Notes under the pieces: generated by a model
The model's database searches: none
What the model saw: only the letters and a program-made list of their open reading frames with translations
What the model was told of the DNA's origin: nothing
Translations under genes and position numbers: made by a program
Shown: positions 1-8,195 of the stretch, one piece after another
Numbering within the stretch: position 1 is the first letter of the stretch
Layout: every line of letters starts with the position of its first letter
NCBI RefSeq assembly: GCF_017068395.1
Contig: NZ_CP070619.1
Span: 620,001-684,000, forward strand
DNA length: 64,000 nt
Source: Rhodococcus pseudokoreensis
GTDB taxonomy: Bacteria; Actinomycetota; Actinomycetes; Mycobacteriales; Mycobacteriaceae
Reading direction: 5' to 3'

Positions 1-321
1 CGCGGTGAACAGGGGGACGTGGACGGCGCCCCGGCGCCAGATCCCGAGCAGCGCGACCACCAGTTCCGCCGACTTGCCCATCAGCGTTGCGACGTGATCC
101 CCCGGCTCCACCCCGAGGTCCGCCAGTGCGGCGGCGAACCGCGACGACTGCTCGCGCAGATAGCCGTAGGTGAGGTCCGTCGACGACAGGTCGGATTCGA
201 CGACGGTGAACGCCACGTCGTCGGCGGGGTGTCGATCACACAGCAGTTCCGCGGCGGACGCCGTCGGCGTGTCGTACTGGTCCAGCAGTTCACGCACGCG
301 TGCGGCGGGATCGGTGGTCAT
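1..321 (-). CDS. Acyl-CoA synthetase / AMP-binding enzyme, N-terminal part (runs off the window)
   Basis: The first 107 residues of an adenylate-forming ligase are present; the rest lies left of base 1. The ATG at 321 is preceded by a strong ribosome site (GAGGAG). The N-terminus has the pattern usual for acetate/fatty-acid CoA ligases: an early 'LTYGYLREQSSRFAAAL' segment, then 'GVEPGDHVATLMGKSAELVV' and 'LLGIWRRGAVHVPLFTA', which match the first Rossmann-like subdomain of the family. The AMP-binding loop and catalytic lysine are outside the window, so the substrate cannot be judged. It is transcribed divergently from a GAF-LuxR regulator with an inverted repeat between them, so control by that regulator is plausible but inferred. 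Confidence 0.85.
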   Translation of the reverse strand, partial: MTTDPAARVRELLDQYDTPTASAAELLCDRHPADDVAFTVVESDLSSTDLTYGYLREQSSRFAAALADLGVEPGDHVATLMGKSAELVVALLGIWRRGAVHVPLFTA

Positions 322-397
322 GCGGTACTCCTCGTGTTCTCATGGCCAGGTAAAGAGGTCGGGCCGTCGCCCGAACCCACTACGGTTATGATCTAGC

Positions 398-413
398 TCA
401 CAGACCGCTGTGA
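398..413. promoter_or_regulatory. Inverted repeat between divergent genes, possible operator
   Basis: Perfect 6-4-6 inverted repeat (TCACAG, accg, CTGTGA) in the 116-bp gap between the acyl-CoA synthetase and the LuxR-type regulator. A TATGAT hexamer at 387-392 just upstream could be a -10 element for the rightward gene. The half-sites are in the opposite order to a CRP site (TGTGA-N6-TCACA), so CRP is not the obvious ligand. Binding by the neighbouring regulator is inference. Confidence 0.4.
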
Positions 414-437
414 CTACCCCCGGAAAGGGGTGACGAC

Positions 438-1304
438 TTGGTTGCTCGAGCACCGTCGCTGCTGCGCCCTCGGGACGGGGACGCACTGCGTGGTGAGCTG
501 CGCGCCATCGCAGCTCACGGCGTTGCGCCGGTCCTGTTCGGCGGCGAGGTCCAGGACGACACCCTCCACCTCAGCGAGTTCGTCGGCACCCGCACCAACA
601 ACCTCAGGGGGCTCGCCATCCCGGCGCGTTCCGGACTGGGCGGTCGCGTGGTCGTCCAGCGCTCACCCGCGTCGGTCCACGACTACGGCAGAGCCTCGAC
701 CATCACGCACCACTACGACCGGCCCGTTCTCAGCGAGGGACTCCGGTCCATCCTGGCGGTGCCCGTCATGGTGCAGGGCAGTTCGCGTGCGGTGCTGTAC
801 GCCGCCATCCGCGATTGCGCGCCGATCGGCGACCGCACCGCGGACATCGTCGTCGCCGCGTCGCGGCGCCTCGGTACGGAGATCGCCATCCGGGACGAGG
901 TCGACCGCCGCCTCGAGATGATGACGACACTCGAGGGCAACGGTGCAGGCGGCGCCACCACCGAGGAACTCCGGGACATCCACGCGGAACTGCGGAGTGT
1001 CGCGCAGACCGTCACCGACACCTCGCTGCAGGCCCGCCTCCGCGGGCTGTCGCAGCGACTGGCCGGGATCCTGCGCCCGGACGCCGCTGGCGCCGACGAG
1101 GACCCGGGCGTCCACCTCACGCCGCGTGAGATCGACGTCCTGTCCCACGTTGCACTGGGATGCACCAACAGTGAAGCCGCACAGCGACTCTCGGTCGGAC
1201 CGGAGACGGTGAAGAGCTACCTGCGCAGCGCCATGAGCAAACTCGACGCACGGTCGCGGCACGAGGCGGTGGTCACCGCACGCAGGCTCGGGCTGCTCCC
1301 CTAG
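438..1304 (+). CDS. GAF-domain LuxR-family transcriptional regulator
   Basis: 288 residues. The C-terminal ~65 residues form a LuxR helix-turn-helix ('LTPREIDVLSHVALGCTNSE', then 'GPETVKSYLRSAMSKL'). The N-terminal part (about 20-160) resembles a GAF sensor domain, with 'GLRSILAVPVMVQGSSRAVL' as the typical central strand. A linker of about 60 residues separates the two. The TTG at 438 is chosen because GGAAAGGGG lies just upstream; a GTG at 430 is out of frame. The gene diverges from an acyl-CoA synthetase and is followed 53 bp later by an amino-acid permease in the same direction. No phosphoacceptor receiver domain is present, so it is probably ligand-responsive. The ligand is unknown. Confidence 0.85.
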   Translation: MVARAPSLLRPRDGDALRGELRAIAAHGVAPVLFGGEVQDDTLHLSEFVGTRTNNLRGLAIPARSGLGGRVVVQRSPASVHDYGRASTITHHYDRPVLSEGLRSILAVPVMVQGSSRAVLYAAIRDCAPIGDRTADIVVAASRRLGTEIAIRDEVDRRLEMMTTLEGNGAGGATTEELRDIHAELRSVAQTVTDTSLQARLRGLSQRLAGILRPDAAGADEDPGVHLTPREIDVLSHVALGCTNSEAAQRLSVGPETVKSYLRSAMSKLDARSRHEAVVTARRLGLLP

Positions 1305-1357
1305 CGAACGCGTCTCCTCGAACGAGGGACGCTGGCGGTAGCGAAAGGCGGTGGATC

Positions 1358-2779
1358 ATGGGATCGACAGCGGACGCCACGAATTCGGGCACACCGGGTT
1401 CGAATTCACCCGAACAGCCGAGCCTCAAACGGGTCATGGGCCCGGGGCTGCTCCTGTTGTTCATCGTCGGCGACATTCTCGGCACCGGCATCTACGCGCT
1501 CACCGGCAAGGTGGCCAATCAGGTCGGGGGCGCGGTGTGGCTACCGTTCCTGGTGGCGTTCCTCGTCGCGATCATCACGGCGTTCAGTTACCTGGAGTTG
1601 GTCACGAAGTACCCGAAGGCCGCAGGCGCCGCGCTCTACACGCACAAGGCGTTCGGGGTGCATTTTCTCACGTACATGGTCGCGTTCGCCGTGATGTGCT
1701 CGGGAATCACGTCCGCCTCGACGGCGTCGCGGGCGTTCGCGGCCAATTTCGTCGAGGCGTTCCATCTCGACTTCTCCACCGGAATCGGCATCACCCTGCT
1801 CGGTATCGGCTTCATGACGCTGGTGGGTCTCGTCAACTTCCGCGGGGTCAGCGAGAGCGTCAAGACCAACGTAGTACTCACCTGCGTCGAGTTGTCTGGA
1901 CTCCTGATCATCATCATGATCGGGCTGTGGGCACTCGGCGTCGGCGACGGCGAGTTCTCACGGGTCACCACGTTCGACACCGGCGACCGATCGGCACTCG
2001 GCGCGGTCGTCGCCGGGACCGCCCTCGCCTTCTTCGCGATGGTCGGGTTCGAGGACTCGGTCAACATGGCCGAGGAATGCAAGGAACCGAGCCGCATCTT
2101 CCCGAAGGTCCTGCTGACCGGTCTCATCATCACCGGCTGCATCTACGTGTTCGTGTCGATCACCGCGATCGCGCTGGTGCCGGTGAGCGAACTCGGCGAG
2201 GGCGACACTCCGCTCCTGAAGGTCGTTCAGGCCGGCGCGCCCGCCTTTCCGATCGGGATCTTCGCGTTCATCACCATGTTCGCCGTCGCCAACACGGCAC
2301 TGATCAATATGCTGATGGCGAGCCGGTTGCTGTACGGCATGAGCCGGGAGGGCGTCCTGCCGCCCCCGCTCGGCCGCGTGCACTCCACCAGGCGCACCCC
2401 GTACGTGGCGATCGTCTTCACGACGCTCCTCGCGTTCGGCCTCATCACGTTCGTCGGTGAGGTCCCCGAACTGGGCGGCACGACGGCGCTGCTGCTGCTG
2501 GGCGTGTTCACCATCGTCAACATCACCGTGCTCGTCCTGCGCAGGCAACCGGTGGAGCACAAGCATTTCCGCGTACCGACCATCCTGCCGATCATCGGCG
2601 CCCTCACGTGCGGCTTCCTCGTCACTCCCTTCGCCGACCGCCCCGCCGTGCAGTACCAGATCGCGGGCATCCTCCTCGGAATCGGTGTCGTGCTGTGGGC
2701 CGGGACCGTCGTCGTGAACAAGCGGCTCGGCAAGGGCGGACCCGAGATCGACCCCGAGAAACTCGCCGAGCACGAGTGA
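1358..2779 (+). CDS. APC-superfamily amino acid permease
   Basis: 473 residues with about 12 hydrophobic segments, matching the usual length of the APC (amino acid-polyamine-organocation) family. TM1 carries the glycine-rich unwound motif 'IVGDILGTGIYALTGKV', a family hallmark of the substrate site. 'SMITS'-type motifs of GABA or lysine permeases are not evident, so the substrate (amino acid or polyamine) cannot be assigned. The ATG at 1358 follows an AAAGGCGG ribosome site. It is inner-membrane located and proton-coupled by family precedent. It could be co-transcribed with the LuxR gene upstream (53-bp gap, same strand). The end is convergent with the GyrI-like gene at 2824. Confidence 0.88.
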   Translation: MGSTADATNSGTPGSNSPEQPSLKRVMGPGLLLLFIVGDILGTGIYALTGKVANQVGGAVWLPFLVAFLVAIITAFSYLELVTKYPKAAGAALYTHKAFGVHFLTYMVAFAVMCSGITSASTASRAFAANFVEAFHLDFSTGIGITLLGIGFMTLVGLVNFRGVSESVKTNVVLTCVELSGLLIIIMIGLWALGVGDGEFSRVTTFDTGDRSALGAVVAGTALAFFAMVGFEDSVNMAEECKEPSRIFPKVLLTGLIITGCIYVFVSITAIALVPVSELGEGDTPLLKVVQAGAPAFPIGIFAFITMFAVANTALINMLMASRLLYGMSREGVLPPPLGRVHSTRRTPYVAIVFTTLLAFGLITFVGEVPELGGTTALLLLGVFTIVNITVLVLRRQPVEHKHFRVPTILPIIGALTCGFLVTPFADRPAVQYQIAGILLGIGVVLWAGTVVVNKRLGKGGPEIDPEKLAEHE

Positions 2780-2823
2780 AACGGCAGTACTGGTTTTCGC
2801 TTCCGCGACCGGCCGTTCGCCGC

Positions 2824-3252
2824 TCAGTGCAGCGAGAGGAACAGTTCGACCGACCCGTCCGGATGATGCACCTCCAGATCCTCGGTGAAAGCGCGTTCGA
2901 TCCGGCCGCGCGCCGCCGCGTAGTCGGCGACGCTCCACGTCTCGGCCAGCGCGTCCGGTTCCGATTCGTCCTCGCACCGGAATCGGGCGAAATAGCCGGA
3001 CCGTACGCCGACGAGGACGTCGCCGGGCTCCATCTTGTCGGTCGAATCGCACGGGTATCCGACGACGACCGTGAACGTGCGCGGCGGCGGAGATGCCGCG
3101 TACACGACGAAGATCTCGGAGATCCCCCGATCCCTGATCCGCTCCACCGTGAAGTCGACGAGTTCCCGGCCCGGCCCGGGACGTCCGGGTCTTCCTTCGG
3201 GGATGGTCAGGCCCACAAACGATTCGGCCTGCCTCTTGACGATCTCGATCAT
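2824..3252 (-). CDS. GyrI-like / AraC effector-binding domain protein (second of pair)
   Basis: 142 residues, a stand-alone small-molecule-binding domain of the GyrI/AraC-E-bind type. Features are the N-terminal 'MIEIVKRQAESFVGLTIPEG', a central 'IFVVYAASPPPRTFTVVVGY' strand pair, the conserved 'LVGVRSGYFARF' strand, and a closing 'EDLEVHHPDGSVELFLSLH', where acidic residues and the terminal strand are typical. There is no DNA-binding domain. The ATG overlaps the stop of the upstream paralogue-like gene by ATGA (3249-3252), so translation is probably coupled. Family members bind lipophilic cations or inhibit gyrase, but the function here is unknown. Confidence 0.7.
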   Translation of the reverse strand: MIEIVKRQAESFVGLTIPEGRPGRPGPGRELVDFTVERIRDRGISEIFVVYAASPPPRTFTVVVGYPCDSTDKMEPGDVLVGVRSGYFARFRCEDESEPDALAETWSVADYAAARGRIERAFTEDLEVHHPDGSVELFLSLH

Positions 3253-3731
3253 TGCTTCTCACCTGTTGCTCTGGACGATCCGGCGGACTCGTCCACGCGG
3301 ATCGGGATGTACAGGTCGACGGCGTAGGCGTGCGGATACGCCTCGAGGTCGCCGGTGTACGTCCGCTCGATATCGCCGTTCGACTCCGCCTCGCTGACCT
3401 GCGCCCACAGCCGCAGCATCACGTCCGGGAACATGCCCCGCGAGGTGAACTTCGCGTACGTGCCGGGCGGGATCCGCGAAATGACGTGACCCCGTGTGGC
3501 GTCGTCCACCGTCGCGCACTCGTACCCGACGATCTGGGTGTAATACGACTCGACGTCGGGCGCGAAGTCGATGTAGGTGGATGCGAGTGGCCCGCCGACC
3601 TCGTGGTGGAGCACCCTCGTCCAGGCGCGGTCGAGACGAGGGTCGCTCAGCTTTCCCAGTGCCCGCTTGGGGCTGCGCACGGGCAGCCCGGCCACCAGGG
3701 TTTCGCCGCGCTCGATGATCTCGAAGGACAT
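3249..3731 (-). CDS. GyrI-like / AraC effector-binding domain protein (first of pair)
   Basis: 160 residues. It starts 'MSFEIIERGETLVAGLPVRS', the usual first strand of the GyrI-like fold, and contains 'YYTQIVGYECATVDDATRG' and 'RIPPGTYAKFTSRG', matching the pseudo-symmetric SHS2 repeats, followed by 'GDLEAYPHAYAVDLYIPI' with the acidic pocket residue. The ATG at 3731 is preferred over upstream in-frame codons because the preceding gene stops at 3733, leaving a 1-base gap. It is the middle gene of a three-gene unit. The downstream protein has the same fold but low visible identity, suggesting an old duplication or a heteromeric pair (inference). Confidence 0.7.
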   Translation of the reverse strand: MSFEIIERGETLVAGLPVRSPKRALGKLSDPRLDRAWTRVLHHEVGGPLASTYIDFAPDVESYYTQIVGYECATVDDATRGHVISRIPPGTYAKFTSRGMFPDVMLRLWAQVSEAESNGDIERTYTGDLEAYPHAYAVDLYIPIRVDESAGSSRATGEKQ

Positions 3732-3732
3732 G

Positions 3733-4038
3733 TCAGATCGCGTCCTCGAGCACGTGTGCGTCGCGAACGCCGACGCAGGGCACCCCTCGAGCCCGCGCCA
3801 GCTGCATCGCCATCGCATCGGATGGCGAACAGAGTCCGTCCAGAACGTCCTCGGTCGCGATCGCGCAGACGACGTCACCCTCACATTCGGTGATCGATTC
3901 GATTCCGCGGTCGGAAGCCCACTGCCGCAACGCAACCCACCGCGTCAGCTCGGTGCCGGCGCCCGGGCGCCCGACGAACAGCACCCGCCGGGTGCGGTTC
4001 GCTGTCTCCACGCAATTCACTTCTGCACTGATGGTCAT
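3733..4038 (-). CDS. Small BRCT-like protein, function unknown
   Basis: 101 residues, the first gene of the trio with the two effector-binding proteins. The ATG at 4038 is chosen because AGGAAG lies 8 bases upstream. The predicted order fits a single BRCT-type fold: strand 'RRVLFVGRPGAG', helix 'ELTRWVALRQWASDRGIE', strand 'CEGDVVCAIATED', helix 'SDAMAMQLARARG', strand 'VPCVGVRD'. No other domain is fused. BRCT domains usually bind phosphopeptides or DNA ends, but this assignment is from pattern alone and the true function is unknown. Two cysteines in the core are notable. Confidence 0.55.
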   Translation of the reverse strand: MTISAEVNCVETANRTRRVLFVGRPGAGTELTRWVALRQWASDRGIESITECEGDVVCAIATEDVLDGLCSPSDAMAMQLARARGVPCVGVRDAHVLEDAI

Positions 4039-4196
4039 CGTCCGACTTCCTGTCCACGTTGGCTTTTCGATCCCGGCTGTGCGGGTTCTTCCGTCTGCAA
4101 CCAACTATGGACGGCGCCGACGGTGAAGTCTGTCCGCCGATCAGCCCCCGAACAGGATGAATTCCGCGTCCCCCGATCGGTGGACAGCGACCGTGG

Positions 4197-6011
4197 TCAG
4201 TACCCCTCGGGCAGGGCGGCGAACATGTCGCGGGTGACGGCGACGGCGTTGTCGGAACTGCCGCCGCGCACCACCAGCGTCGCGAACGCCAGGTCGCCGC
4301 GGTATCCGACGAACCAGGCGTGCGAGCCGCCCTCGACCTCGGCCTCACCGGTCTTGCCGTACACCTCGCCCTGATCTTCGATCCGCTCGGCGGTACCGCT
4401 CGTCACCACGAGACGCATCATGCCGCGCAGCCCCTCGACCATCTCCGGGCTGATCGGCGGGTGCTCCCCGTCGATCTTGGTTTCCCGCCCCGCGATCAAC
4501 CGTGGCACGGGCGTCGTACCGTGTGCGATGGTCGCCGCCGCCAACGCCATCCCGAACGGACTGACCACCACCTTGCCCTGCCCGAACCCGTCCTCGGTCC
4601 GCTGCACCAGGTCGTCGGCGGGCGGCACCGAACCCGAGTCGGTGGGCAGGCCGACCACTTCGTAGTCGGGCCCGATTCCGTACTGCGACGCCGCGACCGT
4701 CAGCGCGTCGGGCTGCATCTCGCTGGCGAGTTTCGCGAACGACGTGTTGCACGAACGGGCGAACGCCGTCGCCATGGGCACGGTGCCGAGCGCGAATTCG
4801 TTGTAGTTGGGGACGCTGCGTTCACCGATCTCGATGCGCCCGGGGCACGGCACCATCGTGTCGGGTGTCGCGATGCCCGAGGAGATCGCGGCGCCTGCGG
4901 TGATGATCTTGAACGTCGAACCGGGCGGATACAGGCCGGTCAGCGCAACCGGTCCGTCCTTGTCCGCCGCCTTGTTCTGCGCGACGGCCAGCACGTCGCC
5001 GGTCGACGGCTGGATGACGACCATCATGGTCTGGTCGGTGCGGGCATTGACGGCGTTCTGCGCGGCGATCTGGATGGGCCGGTCCAGGCTGATCGAGAAC
5101 GACGGGGAGGTCTGCGGCGCCGTCTCGGTGAGCACGTCCGTGTCGACCCCGTTCTGGTTGACCGTGACCACGCTCCAGCCGGCCTTGCCGTCGACCTCGT
5201 CGATCACGGTCTTCTTCACCTGACCGACCAGATCCGGTGCGAAGTTCCGGTCGGTGGCCACGAGGTCCGCCTCGTCGGACACGCTCACTCCGGGAATGGC
5301 GCCGAGCACACCGGCGACCTGCTCGTAATCGTCCGACCGCAACCGGGTGACGAGGTAGTCGCCCTTGACCGCCGTCGCCGATTCGGCGATCGACTGCGCG
5401 GTGAGCGTGTTGTCGAACGTGACGAGCGCCGACGCGAGCGACTGGGCGCTGCCGATCACGTTCCCCGACTGCGCCGCATCGAACTTCACGCGGTACACCA
5501 CGCCGGGGACGAGGACGTCCGAACCGGAATGCTCGTTGACCCGCGCCCGGGGGGCTGCGGTGGACCGCAGCGACATCGTCTGCCGGTCCCCCAGCCGGGG
5601 ATGGACGTTGGTGGAACTCCACCGCACGGCCCAGTCGCCGCCGCGCCGCCCCATCTGCAGTTCACCCGAATACGTCCACACCCGATTCTTCGGCAGGTGC
5701 CATTCGTACGTGTACCCGACGGTGGCCGTGTCACCGCTGACGTCGACATCCGTCGTCCGGGCGTCGAGCGATTCGGCCTGCAGCGACGTCCACGCCGACT
5801 CGAGGGCCTGGCGGGCCACGTCCGGGCGATCCGACAGGTCGGCAGCCTGCTCCGAATCCTGCTCGGCGAACGCCGTCAGAAACGCCTGCGCCGCCGGTTC
5901 CGGACCGTCCGGTCTCGGCGTGCACGCGGCGAGACCCACCGTCAGCACAGCGGCGCCGCAGAGGGCGATCGACTGGACGACGCGGGAGCGAGAGTATGGC
6001 CGCAGGTTCAT
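4197..6011 (-). CDS. Penicillin-binding lipoprotein, class B transpeptidase (Rv2864c-like)
   Basis: 604 residues. A lipoprotein signal ends in LAAC with Cys30 as the lipid anchor. Residues ~35-140 form an NTF2-like MecA-N domain, ~150-300 a PBP dimerisation domain, and the remainder a transpeptidase. The catalytic motifs are intact: STFK (Ser365-Lys368), SCN (420-422) and KTG (553-555). It should cross-link peptidoglycan stem peptides on the outer face of the membrane. The ATG at 6011 is chosen since it gives a normal signal peptide; the upstream in-frame ATG at 6047 would add 12 unlikely residues. Family members with this layout are targets of beta-lactams and carbapenems. Confidence 0.92.
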   Translation of the reverse strand: MNLRPYSRSRVVQSIALCGAAVLTVGLAACTPRPDGPEPAAQAFLTAFAEQDSEQAADLSDRPDVARQALESAWTSLQAESLDARTTDVDVSGDTATVGYTYEWHLPKNRVWTYSGELQMGRRGGDWAVRWSSTNVHPRLGDRQTMSLRSTAAPRARVNEHSGSDVLVPGVVYRVKFDAAQSGNVIGSAQSLASALVTFDNTLTAQSIAESATAVKGDYLVTRLRSDDYEQVAGVLGAIPGVSVSDEADLVATDRNFAPDLVGQVKKTVIDEVDGKAGWSVVTVNQNGVDTDVLTETAPQTSPSFSISLDRPIQIAAQNAVNARTDQTMMVVIQPSTGDVLAVAQNKAADKDGPVALTGLYPPGSTFKIITAGAAISSGIATPDTMVPCPGRIEIGERSVPNYNEFALGTVPMATAFARSCNTSFAKLASEMQPDALTVAASQYGIGPDYEVVGLPTDSGSVPPADDLVQRTEDGFGQGKVVVSPFGMALAAATIAHGTTPVPRLIAGRETKIDGEHPPISPEMVEGLRGMMRLVVTSGTAERIEDQGEVYGKTGEAEVEGGSHAWFVGYRGDLAFATLVVRGGSSDNAVAVTRDMFAALPEGY

Positions 6012-6065
6012 TGCCGCCCATGCTATGTCGGCGGACACCGCCGACACGGTAGGCGGGCCAGCGCG

Positions 6066-6902
6066 TCAGTCCAGGAGAATTGTGGCGAACGTCGCGACCT
6101 GCTTGAAGCCGATGCGTGCGTACGCGCTGCGGGCCACCGTGTTGAAGCTGTTGACGTAGAGACTGGCGATGCGGCCCTCCGCGATCACGGCCTCCGCGAC
6201 CGTCGCGGTGCCCGCCGCACCGAACCCGTGTCCGCGGTACATCGGGTGCACCCAGACACCCTGGATCTGACCGACCCGCGCGGACACCGAACCGACCTCG
6301 GCCTTGAACACCACCTGATCGTCCTCGAACCTCGCCCACGCCCGGCCGGCGGCGATGAGATTGGCGACTCGGCGCCGGTACCCCCGACCGCCGTCGTTGG
6401 CGCGGGGGTCGATGCCGACCTCCTCGATGAACATCGCGACCGCGGCAGGCAGATACTGCTCGAGTTCGTGCATCCGCACCTGCCGGACCAACGGATCCGG
6501 GCGGCACTGCGGGGTACTCGCCAGCGCCAGCAGCGGCTGATCGGCCCGGACCTCGCGGGCCGGCCCCCAATCCAGCTCGAGCATCTCCCACAACGGCAAC
6601 GTCAACTCGGCCCGCCCGACCAGCGACGAGCACATGCGCGGCGTGCGACAGGCGCGATCGGCGAACGCCCGCATGTCGTCGATGCTGCCGCGCAGCGGCA
6701 CGAAATTCGCACCGGAGAAGCACAACGATTCGAGCGGCCCGCCCCGACTCCACAACTCTCCGTGGATCATCCGGGGATCGATACCGCCCTCTTCTACGCG
6801 AGCGGCAACCATGCAGGCGGCGACAGGATCGGCGTCGAGAACGCGGAGCACGTGTGCTGCGTCCCGACTGCTCAACTGTTTGGCACCGAGGAGCTTGAGC
6901 AT
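6066..6902 (-). CDS. GNAT-family N-acetyltransferase (Rv2867c-like)
   Basis: 278 residues. The N-terminal half ('MLKLLGAKQLSSRDAAHVLR') matches the actinobacterial domain found before GNAT modules. The C-terminal half has the acetyl-CoA loop 'VWVHPMYRGHGFGAAGTATV' (the R/Q-x-x-G-x-G/A region is R-G-H-G-F-G-A) and 'ASLYVNSFNTVARSAYARIG', the usual motif B. It sits between ispG and the PBP on the same strand, as in mycobacteria. The substrate is unknown, and no peptide or antibiotic target can be inferred. Confidence 0.85.
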   Translation of the reverse strand: MLKLLGAKQLSSRDAAHVLRVLDADPVAACMVAARVEEGGIDPRMIHGELWSRGGPLESLCFSGANFVPLRGSIDDMRAFADRACRTPRMCSSLVGRAELTLPLWEMLELDWGPAREVRADQPLLALASTPQCRPDPLVRQVRMHELEQYLPAAVAMFIEEVGIDPRANDGGRGYRRRVANLIAAGRAWARFEDDQVVFKAEVGSVSARVGQIQGVWVHPMYRGHGFGAAGTATVAEAVIAEGRIASLYVNSFNTVARSAYARIGFKQVATFATILLD

Positions 6903-6996
6903 CTACCCAACCTTGTCAGCTAGTGGACCTGCCCACCAGATTGCCACGAACTCGCCGGAAACGGGAGACGTTTCGTTGCCCGCTGCCGGCGCCGGG

Positions 6997-8154
6997 TCAG
7001 CTGACCGTCACGACGGGAGATCCGGACGTCGAATCGCCCTCCATCTCCTCGGCGATTCGCATCGCTTCCTCGATCAACGTTTCGACGATCTGCGCCTCCG
7101 GCACCGTCTTGATGACCTTGCCCTTGACGAAGATCTGGCCCTTGCCGTTGCCGGACGCGACACCGAGATCGGCCTCGCGGGCCTCACCCGGACCGTTGAC
7201 AACACAACCCATGACTGCCACGCGCAGCGGGATCTCCATGCCCTCGAGTCCGGCGGTCACCTCGTCGGCCAGCGTGTACACGTCGACCTGGGCGCGTCCG
7301 CACGACGGGCAGGACACGATCTCGAGCTTCCGGGGCCGCAGGTTCAGCGACTGCAGGATCTGCGTGCCGACCTTGATCTCCTCGGCGGGCGGCGCAGACA
7401 GCGACACCCGGATGGTGTCGCCGATGCCGTCGGCCAACAGTGCGCCGAACGCCACCGCCGACTTGATCGTGCCCTGGAACGCGGGACCGGCCTCGGTCAC
7501 CCCCAGGTGCAGCGGGTAGTCGCACTGCGCCGCCAGCTGCCGGTACGCCTCGACCATGATCACCGGGTCGTTGTGCTTCACCGAGATCTTGATGTCGCCG
7601 AACCCGTGTTCCTCGAACAGTCCCGCCTCCCACAGCGCGGACTCGACGAGCGCCTCCGGAGTGGCCTTGCCATACTTCTGCATCAGCCGCGGGTCGAGGG
7701 ATCCGGCGTTGACGCCGATGCGGATCGGGATGCCGGCGTCGCCCGCCGCCTTCGCGACCTCCTTGACGCGTCCGTCGAACTCCTTGATGTTGCCGGGGTT
7801 CACGCGGACGGCCGCACAGCCCGCCTCGATGGCCGCGAAGATGTACCGCGGCTGGAAGTGGATGTCGGCGATGACCGGGATCTGGCTCTTCTTCGCGATC
7901 GTCGCGAGCGCGTCGGCGTCCTCCTGACGCGGGCAGGCGACGCGCACGATGTCGCAACCGGATGCCGTGAGCTCGGCGATCTGCTGGAGTGTGGCGTTGA
8001 CGTCGTGGGTCTTGGTAGTGCACATCGACTGCACGGATACCGGGAAGTCGCTGCCGACACCGACAGATCCGACCTGGAGCTGGCGAGTCTTGCGGCGAGG
8101 TGCGAGAACGGCGGCCGGGCCTTCGGGCATACCCAATCCGACAGGGCTGGTCAC
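6997..8154 (-). CDS. ispG: 4-hydroxy-3-methylbut-2-en-1-yl diphosphate synthase (IspG/GcpE)
   Basis: 385 residues, the normal size for the bacterial enzyme. It converts methylerythritol cyclodiphosphate to HMBPP in the MEP isoprenoid pathway using a [4Fe-4S] cluster. The cluster ligands are visible as Cys282, Cys285, Cys317 and Glu324 ('SCPSCGR' and 'GCVVNGPGE'). The TIM-barrel start '[20 protein letters not shown]' is intact. A GTG start at 8154 follows AAAGAAGG; the longer frame reading through to 9000 is not real because it crosses the rip1 coding region. It is the third gene of dxr-rip1-ispG, so two MEP enzymes share a transcript with a membrane protease. Confidence 0.96.
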   Translation of the reverse strand: MTSPVGLGMPEGPAAVLAPRRKTRQLQVGSVGVGSDFPVSVQSMCTTKTHDVNATLQQIAELTASGCDIVRVACPRQEDADALATIAKKSQIPVIADIHFQPRYIFAAIEAGCAAVRVNPGNIKEFDGRVKEVAKAAGDAGIPIRIGVNAGSLDPRLMQKYGKATPEALVESALWEAGLFEEHGFGDIKISVKHNDPVIMVEAYRQLAAQCDYPLHLGVTEAGPAFQGTIKSAVAFGALLADGIGDTIRVSLSAPPAEEIKVGTQILQSLNLRPRKLEIVSCPSCGRAQVDVYTLADEVTAGLEGMEIPLRVAVMGCVVNGPGEAREADLGVASGNGKGQIFVKGKVIKTVPEAQIVETLIEEAMRIAEEMEGDSTSGSPVVTVS

Positions 8155-8195
8155 GTGGGTGCCTTCTTTCGTAGCTTCAAATCCGAGTTTAGCGA

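Noticed and set aside
2780..2823. AACGGC...GCCGTT pair between the permease and the GyrI-like gene as a terminator
   Set aside because: Only six pairs with a long loop; too weak to call.
4320..6923. An 867-codon frame opposite the PBP and GNAT genes
   Set aside because: Spans two real genes and their gap on the opposite strand; no recognisable motif.
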